Origin: Collinsella sp.
Lineage (GTDB): Bacteria > Actinomycetota > Coriobacteriia > Coriobacteriales > Coriobacteriaceae
DNA length: 58,530 bases
Direction: 5' to 3'
Assembly (NCBI GenBank): GCA_019419555.1
Contig: DXZR01000012.1
Span: forward strand, 1 to 58,530
Position 1 is the first letter of the stretch. Each line of letters begins with the position of its first letter. This document shows positions 1 to 8,648 of this stretch, in pieces. The translations under genes were made by a program, and so were the position numbers. Under the pieces are notes generated by a model, which was not told the DNA's origin, made no database searches, and was given only the letters and a program-made list of their open reading frames with translations.

Positions 1-13
1 CGGGTGGTTTAAA

Positions 14-34
14 GCTGGCCGCTGCGCGGCCAGC
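14..34. other. 9-bp perfect hairpin at the window edge
   Basis: GCTGGCCGC and GCGGCCAGC flank a TGC loop. No T-run follows on either strand, so it is not a clear intrinsic terminator. It sits just beyond the glnN terminator and may belong to a gene outside the window. Confidence 0.4.
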
Positions 35-51
35 GGACTAAAGTCTTGAAC

Positions 52-84
52 AAAAACCGGGGCCCGCATAATGCGGACCCCGGC
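52..84 (-). terminator. Intrinsic terminator of glnN
   Basis: On the minus strand a GC-rich stem (CCGGGG paired with CCCCGG around a GCATTATGCG core) is followed by TTTTTG. It lies about 30 nt after the glnN stop codon. Confidence 0.85.
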
Positions 85-114
85 TCAATACCGTGACGAT
101 ATGTCAGTTACGCC

Positions 115-2202
115 CTACACGTAGAACAGGATGTCGTCGTAGGTCGGGACCGGCCAGTAGTCGGCTGCCACGATCTCCTCCATGGCGTCCACGGCGGCAC
201 GCAGCGCATCCATAGCGGGAACGACCTCGTGCGCGTACACGTTGGCCTGCTCCTGGCCATCGAGGGCCTCAGCCTTCTGATGCACGGCGTCGAGCGCCTT
301 GATGGAGTCGTTGATGGTGGTGATACCGTTGCAGAGCTTGTTGAGCGTGTTCTGCTCGCACTGCATGGCGGCCTCGGCACCGGCGGCACGAATAGTCTCA
401 AGGCCCTTAGCGACCTTGGTGGCATAGGCGGTAATGACCGGGCGATAGGTACGACGCGCCTCGCGAACCATCGTGGTGGCCTCGATGTTCATGAGCTTGT
501 TGTACTTCTCGAGCTTGCAGTCGTAGCGGCACTGAGCCTCGGCCTTGGTCAGGACACCCGTCTCCTCAAAGAGTGCGATGGCCTTATCGGAAACAAAGGC
601 GGGCAGGGCGTCGGCCGTGGTCTTGTTGTTGGCAAGACCACGCTTCTCGGCCTCAACGGGCCACTCGTCGGAGTAGCCGTCACCGGAGAACAGGATGCGC
701 TGGTGGTCGGTCAGGACCTTCTTGCAGTACTCGAGCGCAGCGTCCTGGAACTCATCCTCGGGCGTACCCTCAAGCGCGTCGGCGAAGGACTTGAGCGACT
801 TGGCCACGGCGGCATCGAGCACCAGGTTGGAGTCGGAGACGTTCTGCTCGGAGCCGCAGGCACGGAACTCGAACTTATTGCCGGTGAAGGCAAACGGGGA
901 GGTGCGGTTGCGGTCGGTGTTGTCCTGCATCAGCTTGGGCAGGGTATCGGCGCCCAGGTCGAGCACGCCGCGCGTGGCATGGACGGAAGCCTTGCCATCG
1001 ATGATCTTCTCGACGACCTCGGTAAGCTGGTCGCCCAGGAAGATGGACATAATCGCCGGAGGAGCCTCGTTGGCGCCCAGACGATGATCGTTACCGGCCG
1101 AGGCAACGGAGGCACGCAGGAGCTCCTGATAGTTATCGACGGCCTCGATCACCGCGGTGAGGAAGACGATGAACTGCAGGTTGTCGAGCGGAGTGTCGCC
1201 CGGATCGAGCAGATTCTCGGACTCGGTGCCAAGCGACCAGTTGTTGTGCTTGCCCGAACCATTGATGCCCTCAAAGGGCTTCTCGTGCAGCAGGCAGACC
1301 AAGTCGTGGCGGGAGGCGATGAGCTTCATCTTCTCCATCATGACCAGATTCTGGTCGATGGCCTCGTTGACCTCGCCATAGACCGGTGCGAGCTCATGCT
1401 GGCAGGGAGCGACCTCGTTGTGCTTGGTCTTGGCGGGAATGCCGAGCGCCCACAGCTCATCGTCCAAGTCCTTCATGTAGGCCGAGACGGTGGGGCGGAT
1501 AGCGCCAAAGTAGTGCTCCTCGAGCTCCTGACCCTTGCATGGAGCAGCACCAAAGAGGGTGCGGCCGGTAATGACCAGGTCCTTGCGCTTGCGGTAGGCG
1601 TCCTTCTTGATCAGGAAGTACTCCTGCTCGTCGCCCACGGAAGGAACGACCTTCTTGGGGGTCTTACCGAACAGCGCCAAAACGCGCTTAGACTCACGCG
1701 AGAGCGCGGTCATGGAACGCAGCAGCGGGGTCTTCTTGTCCAGGGCCTCGCCCGTGTAGGAGCAGAAAGCCGTGGGGATGCACAGGACATCGTCCTTGAT
1801 AAAGGCGGGGCTAGTGGGGTCCCAAGCGGTGTAGCCACGGGCCTCGAAGGTAGCACGCAGGCCGCCGTTGGGGAAGCTCGAGGCATCGGGCTCGCCCTGG
1901 ATGAGGTTCTTGCCCGTAAACTTGGTAATGGCGGTGCCGTCGTGGTTGGGCTCCAGGAAGCTGTCGTGCTTCTCGGAAGTAATGCCCGAAAGCGGCTGGA
2001 ACCAGTGCGCGTAGTGCGTCGCGCCCTTGGAGATGGCCCAGACCTTCATGGCATGGGCAACGGCGTTGGCCACATCCAGGTCGAGCGGCTCACCGCCCTC
2101 GAGGGTTGCAGCAAGGCGCTTCCAAATGTCCTTGGGGAGGTAGTCCTTCATGACTTCCTCAGAGAACACCATGGTCCCGAAGCGGTCAGTAAGTTCGGCC
2201 AT
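115..2202 (-). CDS. glnN: Glutamine synthetase, type III (GSIII)
   Basis: Makes glutamine from glutamate, ammonia and ATP in the cytoplasm. The 695-residue length is typical of the GSIII family and far longer than GSI/GSII (about 450). Visible family features are the N-terminal FGTMVFSEEVMKDYLP segment, the catalytic-core stretches EVAPCQHELAP and EKPFEGINGSGKHNNWS, and the RTSPFAFTGNKFEFRACGS segment. An upstream in-frame ATG would add 21 residues. I chose the ATG at 2202 because AGGGAG lies just before it and the product then starts at the conserved MAELTDRFGTMVF. It is monocistronic with its own terminator. An inverted repeat upstream (2282-2319) may be a nitrogen-control site. Gut bacteria often use GSIII as the main ammonia-assimilating enzyme (family knowledge). 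Confidence 0.97.
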   Translation of the reverse strand: MAELTDRFGTMVFSEEVMKDYLPKDIWKRLAATLEGGEPLDLDVANAVAHAMKVWAISKGATHYAHWFQPLSGITSEKHDSFLEPNHDGTAITKFTGKNLIQGEPDASSFPNGGLRATFEARGYTAWDPTSPAFIKDDVLCIPTAFCSYTGEALDKKTPLLRSMTALSRESKRVLALFGKTPKKVVPSVGDEQEYFLIKKDAYRKRKDLVITGRTLFGAAPCKGQELEEHYFGAIRPTVSAYMKDLDDELWALGIPAKTKHNEVAPCQHELAPVYGEVNEAIDQNLVMMEKMKLIASRHDLVCLLHEKPFEGINGSGKHNNWSLGTESENLLDPGDTPLDNLQFIVFLTAVIEAVDNYQELLRASVASAGNDHRLGANEAPPAIMSIFLGDQLTEVVEKIIDGKASVHATRGVLDLGADTLPKLMQDNTDRNRTSPFAFTGNKFEFRACGSEQNVSDSNLVLDAAVAKSLKSFADALEGTPEDEFQDAALEYCKKVLTDHQRILFSGDGYSDEWPVEAEKRGLANNKTTADALPAFVSDKAIALFEETGVLTKAEAQCRYDCKLEKYNKLMNIEATTMVREARRTYRPVITAYATKVAKGLETIRAAGAEAAMQCEQNTLNKLCNGITTINDSIKALDAVHQKAEALDGQEQANVYAHEVVPAMDALRAAVDAMEEIVAADYWPVPTYDDILFYV

Positions 2203-2628
2203 ACGGAACTCCCTTCGTATCGGCACCGCGTGAGAAGCGGTGTTGATTACTAACGAACGAGTCATAGCTTAGACTCGCCGTGTTTCCGCGACATTACCGT
2301 TATGTTGCTGTCGCGAAACCAATCAATGAGGTTACCCTATCGAGGCGGCGTTGCCACCCTCAACAGCCAATCAACTGCATAAATTGCAGACCTCTCCCCA
2401 TGGTTTAAGGGTAGTCAATTTGGGATGGAGCTCTATTAACTGGTATTTTGCATCAGATACCAGTCTTTATAGTCCGTGCCTAGATTAGCCGCTCTGTTAT
2501 AGAGAAAGCCGATAGCAAGGCATCTTTGATTGGTATCCCCGAATAACGAGTGAAACTCCACCGTGACACAGTGGTGCTGTAGAATCCTTACAACACATCA
2601 CACTATTACGTATCTAGAGGAGCACGAT
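2203..2628. other. Divergent intergenic region between glnN and metF
   Basis: 426 bp without a credible gene. It must hold both divergent promoters. It contains the inverted repeat at 2282-2319 and, nearer metF, an AT-richer stretch with a short hairpin (CACC..GGTG, about 2560-2577) before the metF Shine-Dalgarno AGAGGAG. I looked for a SAM or cobalamin riboswitch signature because metF/metH follow, and found none. Confidence 0.6.
2282..2319. promoter_or_regulatory. Inverted repeat upstream of glnN, possible operator
   Basis: GTTTCCGCGACA (2282-2293) pairs with TGTCGCGAAAC (2309-2319) with one bulged base, separated by 15 nt. It lies 80-120 bp before the glnN start. On the minus strand a TTGATT about 16 bp upstream of CATAAC would place the repeat across a promoter. 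A role as a nitrogen-regulator site is inference. Confidence 0.4.
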
Positions 2629-3501
2629 ATGCGCATCGACGAGGTTTTTAAGCAGGCAGCATCCCAGGGCACCGCGCCCGTTTCGTTTGAGATGTTCCCG
2701 CCCAAGGGCGAGCTCACCCTCGACACGGCTCGCGAAGTGGCAGGCAATCTGTGCAAGCTTTCGCCGAGCTTTGTCTCGGTCACCTGCTCGGCCGGCGGCT
2801 CGGGCAACGGTGCCACCACCGCCCCCATCGCGCATATGATTTCGAGCGAATTCGACACGCCCTCGGTGGCACACCTCACCTGCGTGGGCCGCACCCACGC
2901 CGACATCGCCGCCAAGATCGACGAGTATCGCACCGCCGGCGTTGAAAACATTCTGGCCCTGCGTGGCGATCTCCCTGCCGGCGCGACCGAGGACGACAAG
3001 CCCGCCTCCGACTACGCCTACGCCCGCGACCTCATCCCCGAGCTCGTCGACGCCGGCTTTTGCGTGGGCGCCGCAGCCTACCCCGAGGGCCACATTGCCT
3101 GTGAGGATCTCAACCTCTCGGTCGAACACCTCAAGCAAAAACAGGACGCCGGCGCGAGCTTCTTTGTGACACAGCTCTTCTTTGATAACGAGTGCTTCTA
3201 CCGTTTTCGCGAGCTTGCCGACAAGGCCGGCATCACCGTGCCCATTACCGCGGGCATCATGCCGTTTATGGGCAAGTCGCAGATCAGCCGCATGGTCTTT
3301 ATGTGCGGCGCGTCGCTGCCCTCCCCCGTCATCAAGATTCTCGCCAAGTACGAGAACGACCCCGAGAGCCTGCAGGCAGCCGGTGTAGATTATGCCGCCC
3401 GCCAGCTTTGCGACCTCAAGGAGCACGGCGCCGACGGCCTGCACCTGTACACTATGAACCGTCCTGCGATCGCCGCGACCATTATGGAGCGCCTGGGGTA
3501 A
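2629..3501 (+). CDS. metF: Methylenetetrahydrofolate reductase
   Basis: Reduces 5,10-methylene-THF to 5-methyl-THF with NAD(P)H and FAD, supplying the methyl group for methionine. The 290-residue protein is a normal MetF length. Visible motifs are SFEMFPPKG near residue 20, SVTCSAGGSG near 55, ALRGDLP near 110 and FFVTQLFFDN near 180, typical of the flavin-binding TIM barrel. The start at 2629 was chosen over an in-frame ATG 22 codons upstream because TAGAGGAG sits 5-10 nt before it and homologous proteins begin close to FEMFPPK. Its stop codon overlaps the next start (TAATG), so it is translationally coupled to the methionine-synthase activation protein and then metH: one operon for methionine methylation. 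Confidence 0.96.
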   Translation: MRIDEVFKQAASQGTAPVSFEMFPPKGELTLDTAREVAGNLCKLSPSFVSVTCSAGGSGNGATTAPIAHMISSEFDTPSVAHLTCVGRTHADIAAKIDEYRTAGVENILALRGDLPAGATEDDKPASDYAYARDLIPELVDAGFCVGAAAYPEGHIACEDLNLSVEHLKQKQDAGASFFVTQLFFDNECFYRFRELADKAGITVPITAGIMPFMGKSQISRMVFMCGASLPSPVIKILAKYENDPESLQAAGVDYAARQLCDLKEHGADGLHLYTMNRPAIAATIMERLG

Positions 3502-4289
3502 TGGAAAAACCGCACATCGATACAACCGCTGTCGAAGTGCCGGCCGACCTTGCGTCGCCGGCGCTTTACCGTGTCGATGCTGCGCACCATCCCCGTGTCG
3601 ACCGTGCCGAGATGCTGCGGTATCTGGGTTACGGCGGCCAGCAGATCGAGCCCGAGCTGTCACGACGTATTGAGCTTGTGGTCGAGCGTCTGGAACTTGA
3701 CATTGAGCCCCGTGGCGTGCGCCGCGTGTTTGCCGTCGATGCCACGGGCGTGGACGAACAAAGTGAGCCTTGCATTCGCTTGGTCGGCACCAACGTTGAG
3801 CTGCGAGGTCGCGATATCTATCGACATCTCAAAGATGCCCGCTTTGCCGCGCTCATGGCATGTACCCTCGGCATGGACGCCGAGCGTCGCCTGCGCACCA
3901 CGGGAGCCCAACATCCCCTGGAGGGCGCCGTGCTCGACGCCGCGTGCTCCGCTTACGTGGAAGCCGCCGTTGAGCAAATGGACCAGCAGGTCAAGACGGA
4001 CGCCGCCGCACACGGACTCGCCGGCAACTGGCGCTTTAGCCCCGGCTACGGCGACTGCCCGCTCTCGGCCCAGCGCTCGATCGTCAATGCGCTCAACGCC
4101 ACGCGGCTCATCGGGCTTACCGTCACGCCGACCAGCCTGCTCATGCCCACCAAGAGCGTGACCGCGGTGATCGGCCTGTTCGACGGCGAAGTCCACGACG
4201 CCCAGAGCCGCCCCACCTGCAATATCTGCCGCATGCGCGAGAACTGCCGCTTCCGTGCCGCCCACACCACCTGCTATTCCAGCCATTAG
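3501..4289 (+). CDS. Stand-alone methionine synthase activation-domain protein
   Basis: 262 residues. It contains the signature of the C-terminal activation domain of B12-dependent methionine synthase: WRFSPGYGDCPL near 180 (SAM-binding RxxPGYG), then LTVTPTSLLMPTKSVTAVIG. The domain normally forms the last third of MetH and uses SAM to re-methylate oxidised cob(II)alamin. Here it is a separate gene directly before metH. The C-terminal CNICRMRENCRF has clustered cysteines of unknown role, as is common in such stand-alone proteins. The start overlaps the metF stop and metH follows after 9 nt. Inference: it works in trans on the MetH encoded next door. Confidence 0.88.
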   Translation: MEKPHIDTTAVEVPADLASPALYRVDAAHHPRVDRAEMLRYLGYGGQQIEPELSRRIELVVERLELDIEPRGVRRVFAVDATGVDEQSEPCIRLVGTNVELRGRDIYRHLKDARFAALMACTLGMDAERRLRTTGAQHPLEGAVLDAACSAYVEAAVEQMDQQVKTDAAAHGLAGNWRFSPGYGDCPLSAQRSIVNALNATRLIGLTVTPTSLLMPTKSVTAVIGLFDGEVHDAQSRPTCNICRMRENCRFRAAHTTCYSSH

Positions 4290-4298
4290 GAGCCCCCG

Positions 4299-6857
4299 AT
4301 GTTTACTCCGCTTATCACTCATGATTCTGACGGCACTGCATTGGCGGCACCCGTTGATGCCGCACGTCGCAACGGTGCCACGTACAAGACGCGCACGATC
4401 GACGATCTGCGCATTAAGGACGATCGCCTGCGTGCGGCCATAGAGGGCACGGGGCACCTGCTGTTCGACGGCGGCATGGGCACCATGTTGCAGGCCGCTG
4501 GCATGAAGGCGGGCGCCCTGCCCGAGCTGCTCAACTTTGAGGAGCCCCAGGTCATTACCGACATTCAGCGCCAGTACGTCGAAGCCGGCTGCGACGTGAT
4601 CACCGCCAACACCTTTGGCGCCAATGCCCACAAGCTCGACGGCGCCGCCACCGTGGCAGATGTCTTTGCCGCCGCTGTCGCCTGCGCCCGCGCGGCTGGT
4701 GCCCGCTACGTCGCCGGTGACATCGGCCCCATCGGCGCACTGCTTCGTCCCTTAGGCACCCTCAGCTTCGACGAGGCCTATGACCTCTTTGCCGAGGAAG
4801 TGCGCGCCGGCGTCGCCGCGGGCGTGGACCTCTTTATTATCGAGACCATGACCGACCTGGCCGAGATCAAGGCGGCGGTCCTCGCCTGCCGCGAGAACTC
4901 CGACCTGCCCGTCTTTGCCACCATGACCTTTGAGGAAGACGGCCGTACCTTCCTGGGCACGAGTCCCGAGGTCGCCGCCATCACGCTCGACGCCATCGGT
5001 GCCGACGTTTTGGGCATCAACTGCAGCCAAGGACCGGCCGAGCTCCGAGGACTCGCCGCACGTATGCTCACCGTTACCGACAAGCCCGTTATGGTGCAGG
5101 CCAACGCGGGACTCCCCCATGTGGACGACGACGGCAACACCGTCTTTGATATCCAGGCCCCCGAATACGCCGAGGCCGTCGCCGGCATGATCGCCGACGG
5201 CGTGAGCGTCGTGGGCGGTTGCTGCGGAACCACGCCGGCGCACATGGCGGCCTTGCGCACGCTTATCGACAACCACACGCCCAGCCCGCGCCACCGCAAG
5301 CCCAGCATGTCGGTCACAAGCGCCCAGACCGTGGTGGACCTTCCCTGCGACGGCCACAAGATCGCCGTCATCGGCGAGCGCATCAACCCCACCGGCAAAA
5401 AGCGTCTGCAGCAGGCCCTGCGCGACGGCGATCTGGACTACGTCGTGAGCCAGGGCATCAGCCAGCAGGAACAGGGCGCCGATATCCTGGACGTCAACGT
5501 CGGCCTGCCCGAGATCGACGAGGTCAAGATCATCCAACAGGCGACCGAACAGCTCCAGGGCTCCACGCTGTTGCCGCTGCAGATCGACTCCACCGATCCC
5601 GCCGCTGTCGAGGCCGCCGTGCGCCGCTACGCCGGCAAGCCCATCATCAACTCGGTCAATGGCAAGCAGCAGATCATGGATGAGATCTTTCCGCTGGTCG
5701 CCCACTACGGCACCAACGTTGTCGGCCTTACGCTCGACGAAGGCGGCATCCCCGATACCGCCGAGGCTCGCTTCGCCATCGCCGAGCACATCGTGGCCGA
5801 GGCTGCCCGTTACGGCATCGGCCCGGACCGCGTCCTCATCGACTGCCTGGTCATGACCGCCTCGACCAACCAGCGCCAGGCCGAGCAGATCCTGCGCGCC
5901 ATGTCCCTGTGCAAGGAGCGCCTGGGCGTCAAATGTGCGCTCGGCGTGTCGAACATCAGCTTTGGCCTGCCTGCCCGCCCGCTGCTGGGCTCGGTCTTTT
6001 TGGCTGCCGCCTTCGGCGCGGGCCTGGACGCCCCCATCATGAACCCGGGTTCCAAGCGCTTTATGGATACCGTCTACAGCTATCGCGTGTTGAGCGTTGA
6101 GGACGAGGGCTCGACCGGATACATCGAGCGCTATGCCGGCTGGACCGATCCGTACAAGATCGCCGCCAACCCGGCAGCTGCTCAGGCCGCATCGAGTGAT
6201 GCCGCGCCCGCTGCCGGCACCGCCGGCACCGACGGCAACGACGACCCGATTCGTCGCATGGTCGTCTCGGGCCGCAAAGGCGAGATCGCGGGCGAGACCG
6301 AGCGCCTGCTAGCGGATCACGACGCCATGGACCTCATCAACAACCACTTTATCCCCGCCCTCGACGAGGTGGGTGTCCTCTTTGACCAGGGCAAGTTCTT
6401 CCTGCCGCAGCTCATGGCCTCGGCCGAGGCCGCGCGCGTGGGCTTCGACACCATCAAGCGCCTGATGCCCGCCGGCGAGATCGCCGACAAGGGCAAGATC
6501 TGCGTGGCCACCGTCAAGGGCGACATCCACGATATTGGCAAGAACATCGTCAAAATGCTGCTCGATAACTACGGCTATACCGTCTTTGACCTAGGCCGCG
6601 ACGTCGATCCGCAAGAAGTGCTCAAGACCGTCAAGGAGCGCGATATCAAGCTCGTCGGCCTCTCGGCGCTTATGACTACCACGGTCGTCGCCATGGAGGA
6701 AACCATCAAGCTGCTTCATACCGAGGTGCCAGGCGTCAAGATCATCGTGGGCGGCGCCGTACTCACCCCCGAATACGCCAAGCAGATCGGCGCGGACTAC
6801 TACGCCAAGGACGCCGCCGAGAGCGCGCGCATCGCCGAAGAGGTCTTTGGGCAGTAA
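4299..6857 (+). CDS. metH: Cobalamin-dependent methionine synthase lacking its activation domain
   Basis: Transfers a methyl group from methyl-THF through cobalamin to homocysteine. 852 residues, against about 1200 for the full E. coli type. Modules in order: homocysteine-binding barrel (about 50-330; LLFDGGMGTMLQ, and zinc cysteines in GINCS near 240 and GGCCGTTPAH near 305), pterin-binding domain (about 350-620; VIGERINPTGKK, DILDVNVGLPE, LPLQIDSTDP), B12 cap (about 640-720), and B12-binding domain (about 730-852; GDIHDIGKN near 741 supplies the axial histidine). The activation domain is missing and is encoded by the preceding gene. The start follows TTAGGAG. An alanine-rich linker near 625-645 separates pterin and cap domains. 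No cobalamin riboswitch was seen. Confidence 0.96.
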   Translation: MFTPLITHDSDGTALAAPVDAARRNGATYKTRTIDDLRIKDDRLRAAIEGTGHLLFDGGMGTMLQAAGMKAGALPELLNFEEPQVITDIQRQYVEAGCDVITANTFGANAHKLDGAATVADVFAAAVACARAAGARYVAGDIGPIGALLRPLGTLSFDEAYDLFAEEVRAGVAAGVDLFIIETMTDLAEIKAAVLACRENSDLPVFATMTFEEDGRTFLGTSPEVAAITLDAIGADVLGINCSQGPAELRGLAARMLTVTDKPVMVQANAGLPHVDDDGNTVFDIQAPEYAEAVAGMIADGVSVVGGCCGTTPAHMAALRTLIDNHTPSPRHRKPSMSVTSAQTVVDLPCDGHKIAVIGERINPTGKKRLQQALRDGDLDYVVSQGISQQEQGADILDVNVGLPEIDEVKIIQQATEQLQGSTLLPLQIDSTDPAAVEAAVRRYAGKPIINSVNGKQQIMDEIFPLVAHYGTNVVGLTLDEGGIPDTAEARFAIAEHIVAEAARYGIGPDRVLIDCLVMTASTNQRQAEQILRAMSLCKERLGVKCALGVSNISFGLPARPLLGSVFLAAAFGAGLDAPIMNPGSKRFMDTVYSYRVLSVEDEGSTGYIERYAGWTDPYKIAANPAAAQAASSDAAPAAGTAGTDGNDDPIRRMVVSGRKGEIAGETERLLADHDAMDLINNHFIPALDEVGVLFDQGKFFLPQLMASAEAARVGFDTIKRLMPAGEIADKGKICVATVKGDIHDIGKNIVKMLLDNYGYTVFDLGRDVDPQEVLKTVKERDIKLVGLSALMTTTVVAMEETIKLLHTEVPGVKIIVGGAVLTPEYAKQIGADYYAKDAAESARIAEEVFGQ

Positions 6858-6965
6858 CACAACGGAAACAACCGAGCACCAAAACGTGCCGCATGCGCCA
6901 CTTGGCACGTGCAGCACGTTAGAATAGATAAGATTATGCTCGTTTTGGCAGATAGGAGCGCAAGG

Positions 6966-8330
6966 ATGGCGATCACGCCCGCAGAAATCGCGGAAACCCG
7001 CGGCATGGTTGAGGAGCAGAACCTCGACATCAGGACCATCACCATGGGTGTTTCGCTCATGGGTTGCGGTGACGAGAACCTCGACCGCATGTGCACGAAG
7101 ATCTACGACCACGTGACGCACACGGCTGAGCACCTGGTCGAGACCGCCGAGAACCTCGAGCGCGAGTACGGTATCCCCATCGTCAACAAGCGCGTTTCCG
7201 TCACCCCGGTGGCGCAGATCGCCGCGTGCTGCAAGGATGAGGACCTCACCCCTATCGCGCATGCCCTCGACCGCGCGGCAGAGACGCTCGGTATCGATTA
7301 CCTGGGCGGCTTCTCCGCACTCGTCCAGAAGGGCATCGGCGACGCCGACCGCCGCGTCATCCAGTCCATCCCCCAGGCGCTCGCCACCACGAGCCGCGTC
7401 TGCTCCAGCGTCAACGTCGCCAGCCTGCGCGCCGGCATCAACATGGATGCCGTGCTCATGGCGGCTCAGACCATCATCGATGCCGCCAAGCTTACGGCAG
7501 ATGAGGATTCCGTTGGCGCCTCCAAGTTTGTCTGCTTTGCCAACATGGTCGAGGACTCCCCGTTTATGGCGGGCGCCGTCCACGGCGGTGGCGAGGCCGA
7601 CGCCGTCATCAACGTAGGCGTCTCGGGCCCCGGCGTTATGGCCGCAGCCCTGGAGACGCTGCCCGATTCCGCATCGATGATGGAAGTCGCCGAGAAGATC
7701 AAGCAGACCGCCTTTAAGATCACCCGTGCCGGCGAGCTCATGAGCCGCGAGGCCGCCCATCGCCTGGGTGTCGAGAAGGGCATTGTCGACCTGTCGCTGG
7801 CTCCCACGCCCGCCATCGGCGACTCCGTCGCACGCATCCTCGAGATCATCGGTGTTGGCACCTGCGGTGGCCCGGGCACGACCTGCGCGCTCGCCATGCT
7901 CAACGATGCCGTCAAGAAGGGCGGCGTCATGGCCAGCTCCAGCGTGGGCGGTCTCTCCGGCGCCTTTATCCCCGTGTCCGAGGACGCCGGCATGATCGCC
8001 GCCGTCGAAGCCGGCGCGCTTTCGCTCGAGAAGCTCGAGGCCATGACCTGTGTGTGCTCCGTCGGCCTGGACATGATCGCCATCCCCGGCGACACCCCGG
8101 TCGAGACCATCGCCGGCATCATCGCCGACGAGATGGCCATCGGCGTCATCAACAACAAGACCACGGCCGTCCGCGTGATTCCCGCCATTGGCAAGGGCGT
8201 GGGCGACTGCGTCGAGTACGGCGGCCTGTTCGGCCGTGCGCCCATCATGCCGGTGAACCCCAACGCCGGCACCGTGCTTGCCCACCGTGGTGGACGCTTC
8301 CCGGCGCCGCTGAACTCGCTGAAGAACTAG
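6966..8330 (+). CDS. UPF0210 / PFL family protein (DUF711)
   Basis: 454 residues, the usual family length. It begins with a conserved-type N-terminus (DIRTITMGVSLMGC) and contains CCKDEDLTPIAHALDRAA, GGEADAVINVGVSGPGV and GTCGGPGTTCALAMLNDAVKKGG, glycine-rich stretches typical of the family, whose fold resembles the glycyl-radical pyruvate formate-lyase barrel. Biochemical function is not established. An ACT-domain partner (UPF0237) often precedes this gene elsewhere and is absent here. The ATG at 6966 is preceded by TAGGAG at some distance; an upstream in-frame ATG at 6935 would add ten residues. A weak promoter (TTGGCA at 6902) may lie in the 108-bp gap after metH. Confidence 0.85.
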   Translation: MAITPAEIAETRGMVEEQNLDIRTITMGVSLMGCGDENLDRMCTKIYDHVTHTAEHLVETAENLEREYGIPIVNKRVSVTPVAQIAACCKDEDLTPIAHALDRAAETLGIDYLGGFSALVQKGIGDADRRVIQSIPQALATTSRVCSSVNVASLRAGINMDAVLMAAQTIIDAAKLTADEDSVGASKFVCFANMVEDSPFMAGAVHGGGEADAVINVGVSGPGVMAAALETLPDSASMMEVAEKIKQTAFKITRAGELMSREAAHRLGVEKGIVDLSLAPTPAIGDSVARILEIIGVGTCGGPGTTCALAMLNDAVKKGGVMASSSVGGLSGAFIPVSEDAGMIAAVEAGALSLEKLEAMTCVCSVGLDMIAIPGDTPVETIAGIIADEMAIGVINNKTTAVRVIPAIGKGVGDCVEYGGLFGRAPIMPVNPNAGTVLAHRGGRFPAPLNSLKN

Positions 8331-8347
8331 CTGAGGAGTTCGGGCGA

Positions 8348-8481
8348 GGAGCCCCGGGGAGGGCAAATATATAAGGTCGCCTGCTCGGACAGTCCTGACT
8401 CGCACGGAGAGCACATTAAGTGCTCTCCGGCTCGTGCGGAACTCGCGATCGACCTTATGTATTTGCCCTCCCCGGGGCTCC
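8348..8481. repeat. Long composite hairpin (element A) after the UPF0210 gene
   Basis: Outer arms of 32 bp (8348-8379 and 8450-8481) pair with one mismatch. The 70-nt centre holds a second hairpin (GGAGAGCAC / GTGCTCTCC around ATTAA). The centre carries CGGACAGTCCTGACTC on its left and CGTGCGGAACTC on its right. The same two motifs occur in reverse complement in the element at 28525-28660, whose outer arms are unrelated in sequence. Element A begins 17 nt after the stop codon. No T-run follows the outer stem. Confidence 0.85.
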
Positions 8482-8597
8482 CGCACAACGGGACCTCAGT
8501 TGGGTTCTATCCCGTATGGCAGTCGCTTCGCTCCTGCCCGCCTTGGTTGTGAGGGCGGTTTGGCGTTGGAACGGTTCTTTTCTGATATATGCTGGTT

Positions 8598-8629
8598 GCG
8601 GCTCTTCTTTTGGGAGGAGTCGCTTTTTT
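8598..8629 (+). terminator. Terminator-like hairpin just before the methyltransferase ribosome site
   Basis: GCGGCTCTTC (8598-8607) pairs, with G-U pairs, with GAGGAGTCGC (8614-8623), followed by TTTTTT (8624-8629). The Shine-Dalgarno AGGAGG of the next gene starts at 8636. It either ends a transcript from upstream or acts as an attenuator in the methyltransferase leader. Confidence 0.6.
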
Positions 8630-8648
8630 GCTGCTAGGAGGTTGGCCC

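Noticed and set aside
229..2253. 674-codon open frame on the plus strand opposite glnN
   Set aside because: Antisense shadow of a high-GC gene: the frame is the mirror of glnN codon bias, has no ribosome site or protein motif.
2203..2628. SAM or cobalamin riboswitch upstream of metF
   Set aside because: Neither the SAM-I core nor the cobalamin box is found in either strand of this gap.
6591..8486. 631-codon minus-strand frame opposite the UPF0210 gene
   Set aside because: Arg/Gly-rich translation without motifs, and it crosses the long hairpin element A and the end of metH.
8589..8648. Methyltransferase start 20 codons upstream with a hydrophobic leader
   Set aside because: Those codons are the terminator-like stem and T-run. 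AGGAGG instead lies just before the GTG at 8649.
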